Assembly (NCBI GenBank): GCA_019113175.1
Contig: DXHY01000060.1
Coordinates: 39,086-103,085 of the forward strand
Direction of reading: 5' to 3'
Length of the DNA: 64,000 nt
Source: Candidatus Eisenbergiella stercoravium
GTDB lineage: Bacteria; Bacillota; Clostridia; Lachnospirales; Lachnospiraceae
Positions within the stretch are counted from its first letter, which is position 1; the number at the start of each line of letters is the position of its first letter. Below, one piece after another: positions 1 through 8,729 of this stretch. Under the pieces are notes generated by a model. It worked only from the letters and a program-made list of their open reading frames with translations, had not been told where the DNA came from and made no database searches. Position numbers and translations under genes: made by a program.

Positions 1-2
1 CG

Positions 3-1517
3 GAATCTGCTACACAGGCAGAAAGTGCTGAAAATGGGGATTCCAATCTCAATGCGGAAGGATTTCCCATTGTGAATGAGCCGATTACGCTGACTGTATA
101 TGGGCAGCGTGATCAGAATCAAGCGGAATGGGAGGATATGTACGTTTTTCAGCAGTATGAAAAAATGACGAACATTCATATGGATTTTCAGGAAGTTCCG
201 GCAGATGGATTTGCGGAAAATAAGCAGCTGTTGTTCGCATCCAATGAGCTTCCGGATGTGTTTCTGAGAGCGGGAATTTCGGCGAATGAAATTTCTACCT
301 ATGGTGTAGGTAGTGGACAGTTGATGGTTCTGGACGATTTGATCGAACAGTATGCACCGAATCTGACGAAGCTGTTCGAGGAGAATCCTCAGGCGAAGCA
401 GGCATGTCTTGCAACAGACGGTCATATTTACACTCTTCCCTTTATTGATCTGAGTCCTACGGGAAAGATGGATACCAAGCAGTGGATCAATACAAAATGG
501 CTGGATAATCTTGGGCTGGAAATTCCGACCACGCTGGATGAATTTAAAGAAGTGTTGATCGCTTTCAGGGATCAGGATCCGAACGGGAACGGGGAGCAGG
601 ATGAGATTCCGCTGGGGTACCGGGATCCTGTGATGATTTATCAAACAGGAGGTGCATTCGGGCTGCAATATCAGATGGCGGATACCTACAATGTGGATGC
701 TGACGGAAAGATTCATAACTGGTTGTGTGATGACGAATTTAAGGAATATCTGGTATGGCTGAATGAACTGTACGGTGAGGGGCTGATCTGGAAGGATTAT
801 TACAAAAATGACCGGGCTGCCTGGAGAAGTAATCTGTCAGGTGAATATTTCGGAGCCATGTATATGCCGTATTCTGATGTGTTTTTAAACTGTGAACAAG
901 ACTATTCCGGATATGAACCGTTACTTGGACCAACTGGTGAACAGATGTGGGGAGATGCAAGGACAGGTGTACAAATTGGATGTTTTGCTCTCAGTACAAC
1001 CTGTTCCAATCCGGAAGCAGCAATGCGTTGGGTGGATTATTTTTATAGCGATGAAGGAGCGCTCTTCTATACCTATGGAGACGAAGGCGTGCAGTACGAT
1101 ATGGATGAAAACAACATTCCTCATTTCAAGGATGAGATCCTGAATGCAGAAGAAGGATTTATGACGGCACTTGGAAAGATTAACATGGTTCCCGGAGGTG
1201 GGTTCCCTCATTTGAGAACAGAACAGACGGAGGGAGTTGTAGCGAGTGACCGCACGAAGGAAGCTGCGAAAATCCTGGAGCCTTTCCTTCCTGATACAGT
1301 ATACGCAAAACCGGCAGTGAGCGTGGATGATATGGACAGAGTAGTTTCTATCGAACAGGATCTGACAACTTATCGTGATGAATCCGTAGCGAAATTTATT
1401 ATTGGCGAATGGGACTTTGATATGTGGGATGAATACTGCCAGACGCTAGAACAGATTGGAATCCGCGAACTGGAAGAAATATATCAGAAGGCGCTAGACG
1501 CCATAGCAGAGGGCTGA
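3..1517 (+). CDS. Sugar ABC transporter substrate-binding protein, 5' end cut by window
   Basis: Extracellular solute-binding protein that would deliver an oligosaccharide to the two permeases just downstream. The frame is open from base 3, so the signal peptide and lipobox lie outside the window; the GTG at 72 is not the real start. The first visible residues are a Ser/Ala/Glu/Asn-rich linker, as follows the lipid-anchor Cys in these lipoproteins. After it comes a family-1-like fold with a Ca-site-like DQDPNGNGEQDE stretch and many Trp/Tyr residues suited to sugar stacking. Neighbours are LplB- and YtcP-like permeases and two sulfatases, which suggests a sulfated glycan as ligand (inference). 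No ATPase subunit lies in the operon, as is usual when a shared MsmX-type ATPase serves several importers. Confidence 0.9.
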   Translation, partial: ESATQAESAENGDSNLNAEGFPIVNEPITLTVYGQRDQNQAEWEDMYVFQQYEKMTNIHMDFQEVPADGFAENKQLLFASNELPDVFLRAGISANEISTYGVGSGQLMVLDDLIEQYAPNLTKLFEENPQAKQACLATDGHIYTLPFIDLSPTGKMDTKQWINTKWLDNLGLEIPTTLDEFKEVLIAFRDQDPNGNGEQDEIPLGYRDPVMIYQTGGAFGLQYQMADTYNVDADGKIHNWLCDDEFKEYLVWLNELYGEGLIWKDYYKNDRAAWRSNLSGEYFGAMYMPYSDVFLNCEQDYSGYEPLLGPTGEQMWGDARTGVQIGCFALSTTCSNPEAAMRWVDYFYSDEGALFYTYGDEGVQYDMDENNIPHFKDEILNAEEGFMTALGKINMVPGGGFPHLRTEQTEGVVASDRTKEAAKILEPFLPDTVYAKPAVSVDDMDRVVSIEQDLTTYRDESVAKFIIGEWDFDMWDEYCQTLEQIGIRELEEIYQKALDAIAEG

Positions 1518-1562
1518 TGCAGAAGGAAAGCAGCCTCAGAGAACGAAGGAATTAATCCCATT

Positions 1563-1607
1563 TGCAGGCAACGGGCCGGAGACAGAGTCTGACGGCCCTT
1601 TCCTGCA
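1563..1607 (+). other. Intercistronic hairpin between binding protein and permease genes
   Basis: Nested stem TGCAGG/CCTGCA outside GGGCCG/CGGCCC outside AGAC/GTCT, followed directly by the permease ribosome site. No T tract follows, so it probably stabilises the binding-protein message or attenuates readthrough. The second importer in this window has a similar hairpin at the same place. Confidence 0.7.
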
Positions 1608-1624
1608 GAAAAAAGGAGGTATTT

Positions 1625-2542
1625 ATGCTGGAAAAATTTAAGAAAACAGGAAAAGGGATTCGGAAAAATGTGGGACTGTACATTATGTTTGCCATACCGT
1701 TTGCATGGTATCTGATATTCAAATATGCGCCTATGTATGGAATTCAGATTGCATTCCGGAGATTCAATCCAACACTGGGAATTACAGGGAGCCCCTGGGT
1801 TGGACTGACCTATTTTAAACAGTTTTTTGAATCCTATTATTTTACCAATATTTTGTGGAATACAATTTCACTGAGTGTTTTTACAATGCTCATAGGCTTT
1901 CCTGTTCCTATTCTGCTGGCGCTTCTGATTAATGAAATTAAAAACGTGAAGTTTAAAAAGCTGATTCAGAACATTACATATATTCCGAATTTTCTCTCTG
2001 TGGTCGTAATTGTCAGTATGCTGACGCTTTTTTCCAACAGTGACTATGGACTGTTTAATAAGATTACAGGCCTGTTTGGAATAGCTCCGGTGGATTTCAT
2101 GTCAAAGCCGGCCCTTTTTCAGCCGCTGTACGTGTTCTCTAACGTGTGGCAGTTTATGGGATTTAATGCCATCATTTACATAGCGGCTCTTTCCAGTGTG
2201 GATCAGGAGCTCTATGAGGCTGCTTCCATTGATGGTGCTACAAGACTGCAGAAAATTATTCATATTTCCATTCCCTGCATTATGAGTACGATTATTGTTT
2301 TGTTCATCATGAGAATTGGAAGTCTGATGTCGGTTGGATTTGAAAAGGTTTATCTGATGCAGAATTCTGTAACACTATCTGCGAGCGAAGTAATTTCCAC
2401 TTTTATCTATAAAAACGGAATACAAAAGGGGCAATTCAGCTACAGTACGGCAGTGGGGCTGTTTAATTCAGTCATCAATTTTGTACTTCTTGTAAGCGCG
2501 AATTTTGCGAGCAAAAAACTGACCAAAACCAGTCTGTGGTAA
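1625..2542 (+). CDS. Carbohydrate ABC transporter permease, LplB type
   Basis: Inner-membrane permease subunit of the upstream importer, about 305 residues, normal for the LplB family. Six hydrophobic segments are visible, and the cytoplasmic EAA loop reads YEAASIDGATRLQKIIHISIP near residues 198-218; this loop docks on the ATPase. The ATG at 1625 is chosen because a strong AGGAGGT ends five bases before it. An in-frame TTG at 1562 would add 21 residues but lies inside the upstream hairpin and lacks a ribosome site. The YtcP-like partner follows after 18 bases. Confidence 0.93.
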   Translation: MLEKFKKTGKGIRKNVGLYIMFAIPFAWYLIFKYAPMYGIQIAFRRFNPTLGITGSPWVGLTYFKQFFESYYFTNILWNTISLSVFTMLIGFPVPILLALLINEIKNVKFKKLIQNITYIPNFLSVVVIVSMLTLFSNSDYGLFNKITGLFGIAPVDFMSKPALFQPLYVFSNVWQFMGFNAIIYIAALSSVDQELYEAASIDGATRLQKIIHISIPCIMSTIIVLFIMRIGSLMSVGFEKVYLMQNSVTLSASEVISTFIYKNGIQKGQFSYSTAVGLFNSVINFVLLVSANFASKKLTKTSLW

Positions 2543-2560
2543 AGGAGGCAGGATTGTGGC

Positions 2561-3454
2561 ATGAAAGGAAGAACAGGAAAAATACTGCACAGCGATCTGG
2601 CTTTTGACACAATAGTAAATGCGATTGGAGCCGCCATTGTATTAATTGTTCTGGTTCCGCTGATTTTTGTTATAGCGGCCTCGTTTTCAGATCCGGATCT
2701 GGTTATCAGAGGAGAGGTGCTTCTCTGGCCGAAAGGATTTACGACGAAAGCCTATACCATGGTTTTTGAAAACGAAGATATCTGGAGAGGATTCATCAAT
2801 TCCTGCTTTTATACAGTGGCTGGGACTACGATCAGCGTGGTTTTGACCATTCTGGCGGCATATCCTCTGTCCAGGGGAAATTTTCAGGGCCGCAATATTT
2901 TCATGATGCTGATTCTTTTTACCATGTATTTTAACGGTGGAATGATCCCAACCTATCTGCTGGTCAGAAATCTGGGCATGTACAATACTGTCTGGGCGTT
3001 GCTGATTCCGGCAGCTCTGTCCACTTATAATCTGATTGTAGCAAAGACCTTTTTTGAAAACAGTATCCCCGGAGAGCTTTACGAAGCCGGAACACTGGAC
3101 GGCTGTAATAATATGCAGATGCTTCTGCGTATTGTACTGCCGTTGTCGAAAGCAATTCTTGCAGTGCTGGTTCTGTATTATGCGGTGGATATCTGGAATG
3201 CCTATTTTGACGCTCTGATTTATATCAGGGATGAGGATATGCATCCCCTGCAGATAGTTCTGAGGAATATTCTGCTTCTTGGTCAGACGGAGCAGATGGG
3301 GACAAATGATGCGGGGATGGCGGAAAAGGTAAAGATGGCAGAAGCAGTTAAATATTCTGCCATTGTGGTATCCAGTATTCCTATGTTGTTGATTTATCCG
3401 TTCGTACAGAAATATTTTGTGAAGGGTGTTATGATCGGAGCGGTAAAGGGATAA
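2561..3454 (+). CDS. Carbohydrate ABC transporter permease, YtcP/MalG type
   Basis: Second membrane subunit of the importer, 297 residues, with about six membrane spans. The EAA loop is YEAGTLDGCNNMQMLLRIVLP around residues 170-190, and the C-terminus QKYFVKGVMIGAVKG is the hallmark ending of the YtcP family. A GGAGG-type ribosome site precedes the ATG. It should pair with the LplB-like permease to form the channel. The C-terminal ending matches the second importer's permease at 20669-21595, showing the two importers are paralogous. Confidence 0.93.
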   Translation: MKGRTGKILHSDLAFDTIVNAIGAAIVLIVLVPLIFVIAASFSDPDLVIRGEVLLWPKGFTTKAYTMVFENEDIWRGFINSCFYTVAGTTISVVLTILAAYPLSRGNFQGRNIFMMLILFTMYFNGGMIPTYLLVRNLGMYNTVWALLIPAALSTYNLIVAKTFFENSIPGELYEAGTLDGCNNMQMLLRIVLPLSKAILAVLVLYYAVDIWNAYFDALIYIRDEDMHPLQIVLRNILLLGQTEQMGTNDAGMAEKVKMAEAVKYSAIVVSSIPMLLIYPFVQKYFVKGVMIGAVKG

Positions 3455-3494
3455 CAAAATATCTGCCGCTAGTAGGCAGAGAAAGAGGCAGGCT

Positions 3495-5054
3495 ATGAAA
3501 AACAAACCGAATATTATCATTGTTATGACGGACCAACAGAGAGCCGATTTGCGCAAAAGTTGCGGATATGAGCTAGATACGATGCCTTTCTTGGACGAGT
3601 GGGCGCAGGGGGGAGTGGATTTTCAGCGGGCTTATACATCGAACCCTACCTGTATGCCGGCAAGAGTGAGTATGTATACCGGGCGTTACAGTGAGAGCCA
3701 TCATGTCAGGACGAATCATAACATGAAGGATGCAGTGTATACGAGAGATCTGCTGGATGTGCTAAAAGAGAATGGCTATATGACTGCATTGTGTGGGAAA
3801 AACCATTCTCATCATGAACCGGAGGAATTTGACTTTCATGAAACCTGTGGACATCTGGGCTATGAAGGAGAAATCAATACGACGCCGGAAGAATTTGTCT
3901 TTGCGGACTTTCTAAAAAGTACTGATCATATGGAAATGCACCGTCCTTCTCCGGGAGGGGTGGAGGTTCAACACCCTTACAGGAATGTGTCTTCGGCATT
4001 AAAGTTTATCGATGGACTGGACGGAAGCGCCCCCTTCTTTGCTTGGGTATCCTTTGCGGAACCTCATAATCCATATCAGGTTCCGGAGCCGTATTTTGAT
4101 ATGTTTCCGCCGGAAACCCTGCCGCCGGTAAAAGGTAAGGAGGAGGATCTGCCCAAAAAGGGAGAACGTTTTGTATGGTTGAGGCAGGTCTGGGAGAAAA
4201 TTCTGGGAGAAAATATAGAAAGTCGCATCCTGCGGGCAAGGTCCAATTATCTGGGTATGCTGAGGCTGATTGATGATCAGATGAAGCGGCTGGTAGAAGG
4301 CGTCAGAGAACGGGGGCTGGAGGATAATACGATATTTCTTTACCTTTCCGATCACGGTGACTTTGCAGGAGAATATGGCCTGATCAGAAAGGGACCCGAT
4401 CTGCCGGACGTGCTGTGCCATATTCCGTTTGTCTGGAGAGGACCTGGAATCAGACAGATAGGGAGAACAGCAGAAGGGTATGTGAGTATTGTGGATATCC
4501 TTCCCACTATCTGCGATTATCTGGATGTTCCGGTTCCCTTTGGCTGTCAGGGAAAAAGTATTCTGCCTCTTTTAAACGGGACAGAATATCCTCATGGCGA
4601 ATATGAATGTGCATTTGCAGAAAGTGGATTCGGGGGGCTGTATTGGAACAATGGAGATCAGCTTGATCTGGTATCGGAAGGGGCATCCAGAAATATGGAA
4701 ACTTTTGACTGCCTCAATACATGGACGCAGTGTGGACAGGTACGCGCTCTGTGGAAGGACGACTGGCATATTCAGTTGGATATGATGGGGAAAGGCTTTC
4801 TGTACCGGCTTTCCGATGACCCGGCAGAGCTACATAATTTATGGGACGATCCTGCATGTCGGGAAAAGAAGCAGGAACTTCTTGCCGCGCTGGCAGCAGA
4901 TATGATGAAGCAGGCAGATTCACTGCCGGTTCCGCATTACCGTTATCGGGTAAAGATTCATCCAAAGGGTTTCTGGTACCAGAATTTCGTTGCTGAGGAT
5001 CCGGGGGTTCGAAAAATGAAGCCGATAGGGGAGAGACATCTGGAAGAAGGGTAA
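3495..5054 (+). CDS. Sulfatase, Cys-type, cytosolic
   Basis: Arylsulfatase-family sulfuric ester hydrolase of 519 residues. The formylglycine signature C-M-P-A-R sits at residues 53-57 (CMPARVSMYTGRY), so the catalytic residue would be made from Cys. Metal ligands are likely D13/Q14 (MTDQQRAD) and the SDHGDFAGEYG motif near residues 284-295. There is no signal peptide, so it acts inside the cell on sugars brought in by the adjacent importer. In anaerobes such Cys sulfatases are matured by a radical-SAM enzyme, which is not in this window. Substrate cannot be read from sequence; sulfated mucin or glycosaminoglycan sugars are plausible. Confidence 0.93.
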   Translation: MKNKPNIIIVMTDQQRADLRKSCGYELDTMPFLDEWAQGGVDFQRAYTSNPTCMPARVSMYTGRYSESHHVRTNHNMKDAVYTRDLLDVLKENGYMTALCGKNHSHHEPEEFDFHETCGHLGYEGEINTTPEEFVFADFLKSTDHMEMHRPSPGGVEVQHPYRNVSSALKFIDGLDGSAPFFAWVSFAEPHNPYQVPEPYFDMFPPETLPPVKGKEEDLPKKGERFVWLRQVWEKILGENIESRILRARSNYLGMLRLIDDQMKRLVEGVRERGLEDNTIFLYLSDHGDFAGEYGLIRKGPDLPDVLCHIPFVWRGPGIRQIGRTAEGYVSIVDILPTICDYLDVPVPFGCQGKSILPLLNGTEYPHGEYECAFAESGFGGLYWNNGDQLDLVSEGASRNMETFDCLNTWTQCGQVRALWKDDWHIQLDMMGKGFLYRLSDDPAELHNLWDDPACREKKQELLAALAADMMKQADSLPVPHYRYRVKIHPKGFWYQNFVAEDPGVRKMKPIGERHLEEG

Positions 5055-5080
5055 AAACGTTCGAAGAGGTGAGAACCAGT

Positions 5081-6511
5081 ATGGATATAGAGACAGGAAA
5101 GCCGAATCTTATTTATGTATTTGCAGATCAACTCAGGTATTTCAGCATGGGGTATGCGGGGGATGAAAATGCGGTTACGCCGAATCTGGACGCATTCTGT
5201 GCAGAAAGCACAAATTTGTGTCAGGCTATTTCCGGTCATCCGGTATGTGCGCCATATCGGGCGTCATTACTGACCGGAAAGTATACAACCAGTACCGGCA
5301 TGGTAATCAACGAGATCCGTATTAATCCATCAGATCATCATACACTGGCCCAGGTGCTGGATGAAAATGGATATGAAACAGCTTATATTGGGAAATGGCA
5401 TATGTATGCCGCTGAGCTTGGCAATCATTATGATCCGAAAAATTCCTATATACCAAAGGGAGCGGATCGGCTGGGCTTCAATGATTTTTTCGCGGCGTAT
5501 AATTTCCGACATGAATATGAGATAGGAACAGCTTACTATCACCTGGATAGTCCGGAAAAGATTTTTTATGAAAAATATGAGCCGGATGCACAGACGGATA
5601 TGGCAATTGAGCAGCTACGCCGCCTTTTAGCGGGAGAAAAACCATTCGCTCTGTTTCTTTCCATCGGTACACCGCATGACCCATGGGTAAAGGAAAATGT
5701 GCCGGAGAAGTATCTGGAAAAGATAAGCACCAAAAAATTCCATCTTCCGGAAAATTACCTTCCGGAAAATGACTCGCGTGCGGATGAATGGGCGCAGTTG
5801 TCCAGGGAGGAGAGAGCGCAGCTGACCGAATGGATGAGAGTATATTATGCGATGGTAGCCAATCTGGATGAAAATTTCGGCAGACTCAGGCAGGCGGTGC
5901 ATGAGCTGGGACTGGATGAGAATACGATTCTGATATTTACCTCGGATCATGGAGAGATGTTTGGAGCGCATGGAAGAAGGGCAAAAAATATTTTCTATGA
6001 AGAAGCCGTAAGGGTGCCTTTTCTGATTAGTTGGAAGAATCATCTGGTGGAAGGGGTAAGAAGAAATTTCGTGTTTAATACGGTGGATATCATGCCGAGT
6101 CTGCTGACGATGATGGGACTTCCTATCCCGGAGGAAGTGGAGGGAACAGACCTCAGCAGATGTATCGAAGGGAAGGCGGATACGCAGGAAGGTGCCCTTA
6201 TGATGGGAACAGGGCCGACAGCGGTCTTTGGTGATGGTTATGAATGGAGGGCATACCGAACCAGAAGGCACACCTATGCGGTTTATCTGGCGGATGGACA
6301 GGAATATCTTTTCGATAACGAAAAGGATCCGAAACAGATGCATAATCTGATACATGATCCAGCATATGAAGCATTGGCAGAGAAATTGAAGGCGAAAATG
6401 TATGAAAAGATGGAGAAGATAGGAGATACCTTTGAGAAAAATTCCTATTATGAGAAAAACTGGGTATGCGACAGGATAATCTTAAAAAAAGCAGAAAGAC
6501 TGGATGTATGA
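5081..6511 (+). CDS. Second sulfatase, Cys-type, cytosolic
   Basis: Sulfatase paralogue of 476 residues, last gene of the importer operon. The signature C-A-P-Y-R lies at residues 56-60 (VCAPYRASLLTGKY), the first metal pair at D16/Q17, and TSDHGEMFGAHG carries the second metal-binding acid and His. The ATG at 5081 is preferred because GAGGTGAG lies about nine bases upstream; an in-frame GTG at 5069 would add four residues. No secretion signal is visible. It differs strongly from the upstream sulfatase, so the two probably remove sulfates from different positions or sugars (inference). A strong hairpin terminator follows. Confidence 0.92.
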   Translation: MDIETGKPNLIYVFADQLRYFSMGYAGDENAVTPNLDAFCAESTNLCQAISGHPVCAPYRASLLTGKYTTSTGMVINEIRINPSDHHTLAQVLDENGYETAYIGKWHMYAAELGNHYDPKNSYIPKGADRLGFNDFFAAYNFRHEYEIGTAYYHLDSPEKIFYEKYEPDAQTDMAIEQLRRLLAGEKPFALFLSIGTPHDPWVKENVPEKYLEKISTKKFHLPENYLPENDSRADEWAQLSREERAQLTEWMRVYYAMVANLDENFGRLRQAVHELGLDENTILIFTSDHGEMFGAHGRRAKNIFYEEAVRVPFLISWKNHLVEGVRRNFVFNTVDIMPSLLTMMGLPIPEEVEGTDLSRCIEGKADTQEGALMMGTGPTAVFGDGYEWRAYRTRRHTYAVYLADGQEYLFDNEKDPKQMHNLIHDPAYEALAEKLKAKMYEKMEKIGDTFEKNSYYEKNWVCDRIILKKAERLDV

Positions 6512-6551
6512 ATGGAAAGAGAAGGAGTGTCTGGAAGTAAATGATTTTCCC

Positions 6552-6600
6552 CAGGGGGCAGGCGTGATTCGCACGAATTACGCCTGCCCCCTGAAAGTTA
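6552..6600 (+). terminator. Strong hairpin terminator after the sulfatase operon
   Basis: Perfect 14-bp stem (left arm 6552-6565, right arm 6580-6593) that extends inward through a G-T pair and ATTC/GAAT to a GCAC loop. Only a weak T-rich tail follows, so termination may be incomplete. Confidence 0.75.
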
Positions 6601-6621
6601 TTCATTAAAACAGCAAGATAG

Positions 6622-6651
6622 TTGCGCCTGCTACTATTTTGCGATATAGTA
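6622..6651 (+). promoter_or_regulatory. Promoter and MarR-type operator
   Basis: TTGCGC (6622-6627), 17-bp spacer, TATAGT (6645-6650). A perfect inverted repeat TACTAT-N8-ATAGTA spans 6632-6651 and covers the -10 box, the usual place for MarR self-repression. Confidence 0.6.
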
Positions 6652-6703
6652 CCCATCTGGGCAGAAACCCGAATCAGAGAAAAGAAAAAGGAGGCGCAGT
6701 AAA

Positions 6704-7195
6704 ATGGACAGCTTTTCCAATATAGGCCGCTACATTTCCATCCTGGACAGGCTCATGCGGATGTACTACGATCATGGCCTGTCCGATTTTGAGATCGGAT
6801 GGGGACAGCAGTTTTATGTGGAATATCTCTACGACCATCCCGGTGCGTCGCCGCAGGAAATGACGGAATATATCCGCGTGGACAGGGCGACCCTGACGAA
6901 AACCATCCAGAAGCTGACGGGAGTGGGCTACATCAGGGTGGTTGGAGATGAGAGGGACCGGAGAGTGAAGCATCTGTATCTGACGGAAAAAGCGGTTCCG
7001 GCGGCAAGGCAGATCAAGAAAATTCACGCTGAATTTTATGAATCGCTGGGATTGGGGCTTTCCGGGGAAGAACTGGAGCGGACGGAACACATTCTCCGGC
7101 AGATGGCGGAGAATATCAACCGGAAGGTCTGGCACAGAATGGAGACGCAGGGCGGAAACGTCCGGGAAGGAGATCAGCATGAAAAAGGATCATGA
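6704..7195 (+). CDS. MarR family transcriptional regulator
   Basis: Dimeric winged-helix repressor of 163 residues. The DNA-reading region is visible as SPQEMTEYIRVDRATLTKTIQKLTGVGYI (about residues 50-78), followed by the wing VVGDERDRRVKHLYLT, whose DxRxK pattern is typical of MarR. A GGAGG ribosome site precedes the ATG. It overlaps the start of the MFS pump gene by 17 bases, so the two are co-translated. The palindrome on the upstream -10 box points to self-regulation, relieved by a small toxic ligand that the pump would export (inference). Confidence 0.92.
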   Translation: MDSFSNIGRYISILDRLMRMYYDHGLSDFEIGWGQQFYVEYLYDHPGASPQEMTEYIRVDRATLTKTIQKLTGVGYIRVVGDERDRRVKHLYLTEKAVPAARQIKKIHAEFYESLGLGLSGEELERTEHILRQMAENINRKVWHRMETQGGNVREGDQHEKGS

Positions 7196-8585
7196 AAGCA
7201 TACAACTGACGGACAGGAAGAGGAGCCTGATTTTTATCTGCCTGGTGGTTTCAGGCATCGCTTCCTCGACTCTGTCCACGGCAATGACGACGGCGCTGCC
7301 GAATGTGGTGGAATATTTTGGGATCAGCACATCTGTGGGCCAGTGGGTGACCAGCGGATATTCCCTTGCCATGGGGATGATCATGCCGCTGACTGCTTTT
7401 CTCATTACCCGGTTTCCCACAAAACGGCTGTATCTGACCGGAATCGGAGGCTTTATTATTGGGCTGCTTCTGAGCATTTTTGCCGGAAACTTCGGGATGA
7501 TGATGGCAGGAAGAATCCTGCAGGCCTGTGGAAACGGCATTCTGATGGCGGCGGCGCAGGTGGTCATTCTGACGGTATATCCCATAGAGAAAAAGGGAAC
7601 CATGATGGGAACCTATGGTCTTGCGACAACGGCGGCTCCGATCATCGCGCCCACCATTGCCGGGCTGATGATCGACGCGTTCGGCTGGAAATCCATTTTC
7701 TGGCTGGTTCTGGTGATCATGTGCCTTTCCTTTGTGCTGTCCTGCTTCGTCTTTGAGGATGTTCTGGAGCTGCAGGATAAAAAATTCGACGGGATTTCCT
7801 TCCTGGAGAGCATTTTCGCCTTCGGGGGCATTACGCTGGGCATCGGCAATATCAGCGAATTCGGGTTGATCAGCGTGCAGGCAGGCCTCCCGCTTCTGAT
7901 CGGCGCTATGGTGTGCGTGTTCTTTGTTCAGCGCCAGTGCGGGCTGGAAAAGCCCTTCCTGGATGTGAAGATTCTGCGCAACCGGAATTATGCCGTGAGC
8001 GTGATTTCCAGCATGGTACTCTATCTGGTCATGATGGGTTCCTCTGTGATGATGCCGCTGTATGTGCAGAGCGTCATGGGGTATTCCGCCGTGGTTTCCG
8101 GCCTGGTCACCCTGCCCGGCTCCCTTGCCACTGCGGTGATCAGCCCCTTTGCAGGGAGACTTTACGATAAAATGGGGATCAAAAAGATTTTTGTCGCGGG
8201 CTCCGCGGCCCTGGTGGTCAGCAACATCGGCATGTTCTTCCTTTCCATGAGCACGCCGCTCTGGGTGGCCGCTGTTCTGAACGTGATCCGCAATATCGCC
8301 ATCGGAAGCCTGATGATGCCGCTTCTGACCTGGGGCACCGGCAACGTGGAATCCAAAAAGGTGGCCGACGCGTCCTCACTGCTCACATCCTTCCGTACCA
8401 TCTCGGGCTCCATCGGCTCTGCGGTGTTTGTGGGCATCATGACGGCGGTCAGCGCCTCTTCCGCCGCCGTTTATGGAGATCAGGCGCAGATGCACGGCAT
8501 GAACGTCGCCTTTTTCGGCATGACGGCGGGCGCGGCCGTTCTTCTGCTGATTTCCATTTTCGCGGTGAGAAAAGAGAAGCGGTAA
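7179..8585 (+). CDS. MFS drug efflux transporter, DHA2/EmrB-QacA type
   Basis: Proton-coupled efflux pump of 468 residues with about 14 membrane segments. MFS motifs include a TALPNVVEYFGISTSVGQWVTSGY stretch in helix 1-2 and a GRILQACGNGILMAAAQVVI region matching the conserved G-R-x-x-Q-G motif of DHA2 pumps. The ATG at 7179 follows AAGGAG by about six bases; an in-frame start at 7038 would lie deep inside the MarR gene and is not used. Coupling to a MarR repressor is the classic arrangement for drug or bile-salt efflux. A terminator follows. Confidence 0.92.
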   Translation: MKKDHESIQLTDRKRSLIFICLVVSGIASSTLSTAMTTALPNVVEYFGISTSVGQWVTSGYSLAMGMIMPLTAFLITRFPTKRLYLTGIGGFIIGLLLSIFAGNFGMMMAGRILQACGNGILMAAAQVVILTVYPIEKKGTMMGTYGLATTAAPIIAPTIAGLMIDAFGWKSIFWLVLVIMCLSFVLSCFVFEDVLELQDKKFDGISFLESIFAFGGITLGIGNISEFGLISVQAGLPLLIGAMVCVFFVQRQCGLEKPFLDVKILRNRNYAVSVISSMVLYLVMMGSSVMMPLYVQSVMGYSAVVSGLVTLPGSLATAVISPFAGRLYDKMGIKKIFVAGSAALVVSNIGMFFLSMSTPLWVAAVLNVIRNIAIGSLMMPLLTWGTGNVESKKVADASSLLTSFRTISGSIGSAVFVGIMTAVSASSAAVYGDQAQMHGMNVAFFGMTAGAAVLLLISIFAVRKEKR

Positions 8586-8610
8586 GAGAATTGATTGAAA
8601 CAGAACCGGA

Positions 8611-8640
8611 AACGGCCAGCGTTCAGCCGGCCGTTTTTGC
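8611..8640 (+). terminator. Terminator after the MFS gene
   Basis: ACGGCC (8612-8617) pairs with GGCCGT across an 11-base loop and is followed by a run of five T. Confidence 0.8.
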
Positions 8641-8654
8641 CGTCTACAAAGATA

Positions 8655-8683
8655 TGGCCCTCATCCGAAAGTTCGTCTATAAT
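8655..8683 (+). promoter_or_regulatory. Promoter of the fucosidase gene
   Basis: TATAAT at 8678-8683 with TGGCCC 17 bp upstream. The spacer end AAAGTTC-N2-C, just before TATAAT, is shared with the LytTR promoter at 21707-21735. Confidence 0.55.
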
Positions 8684-8729
8684 ATGTAAAGGAGCGGAAG
8701 GCGAAGACAGAAAAAGGGAGGAATTTTCC

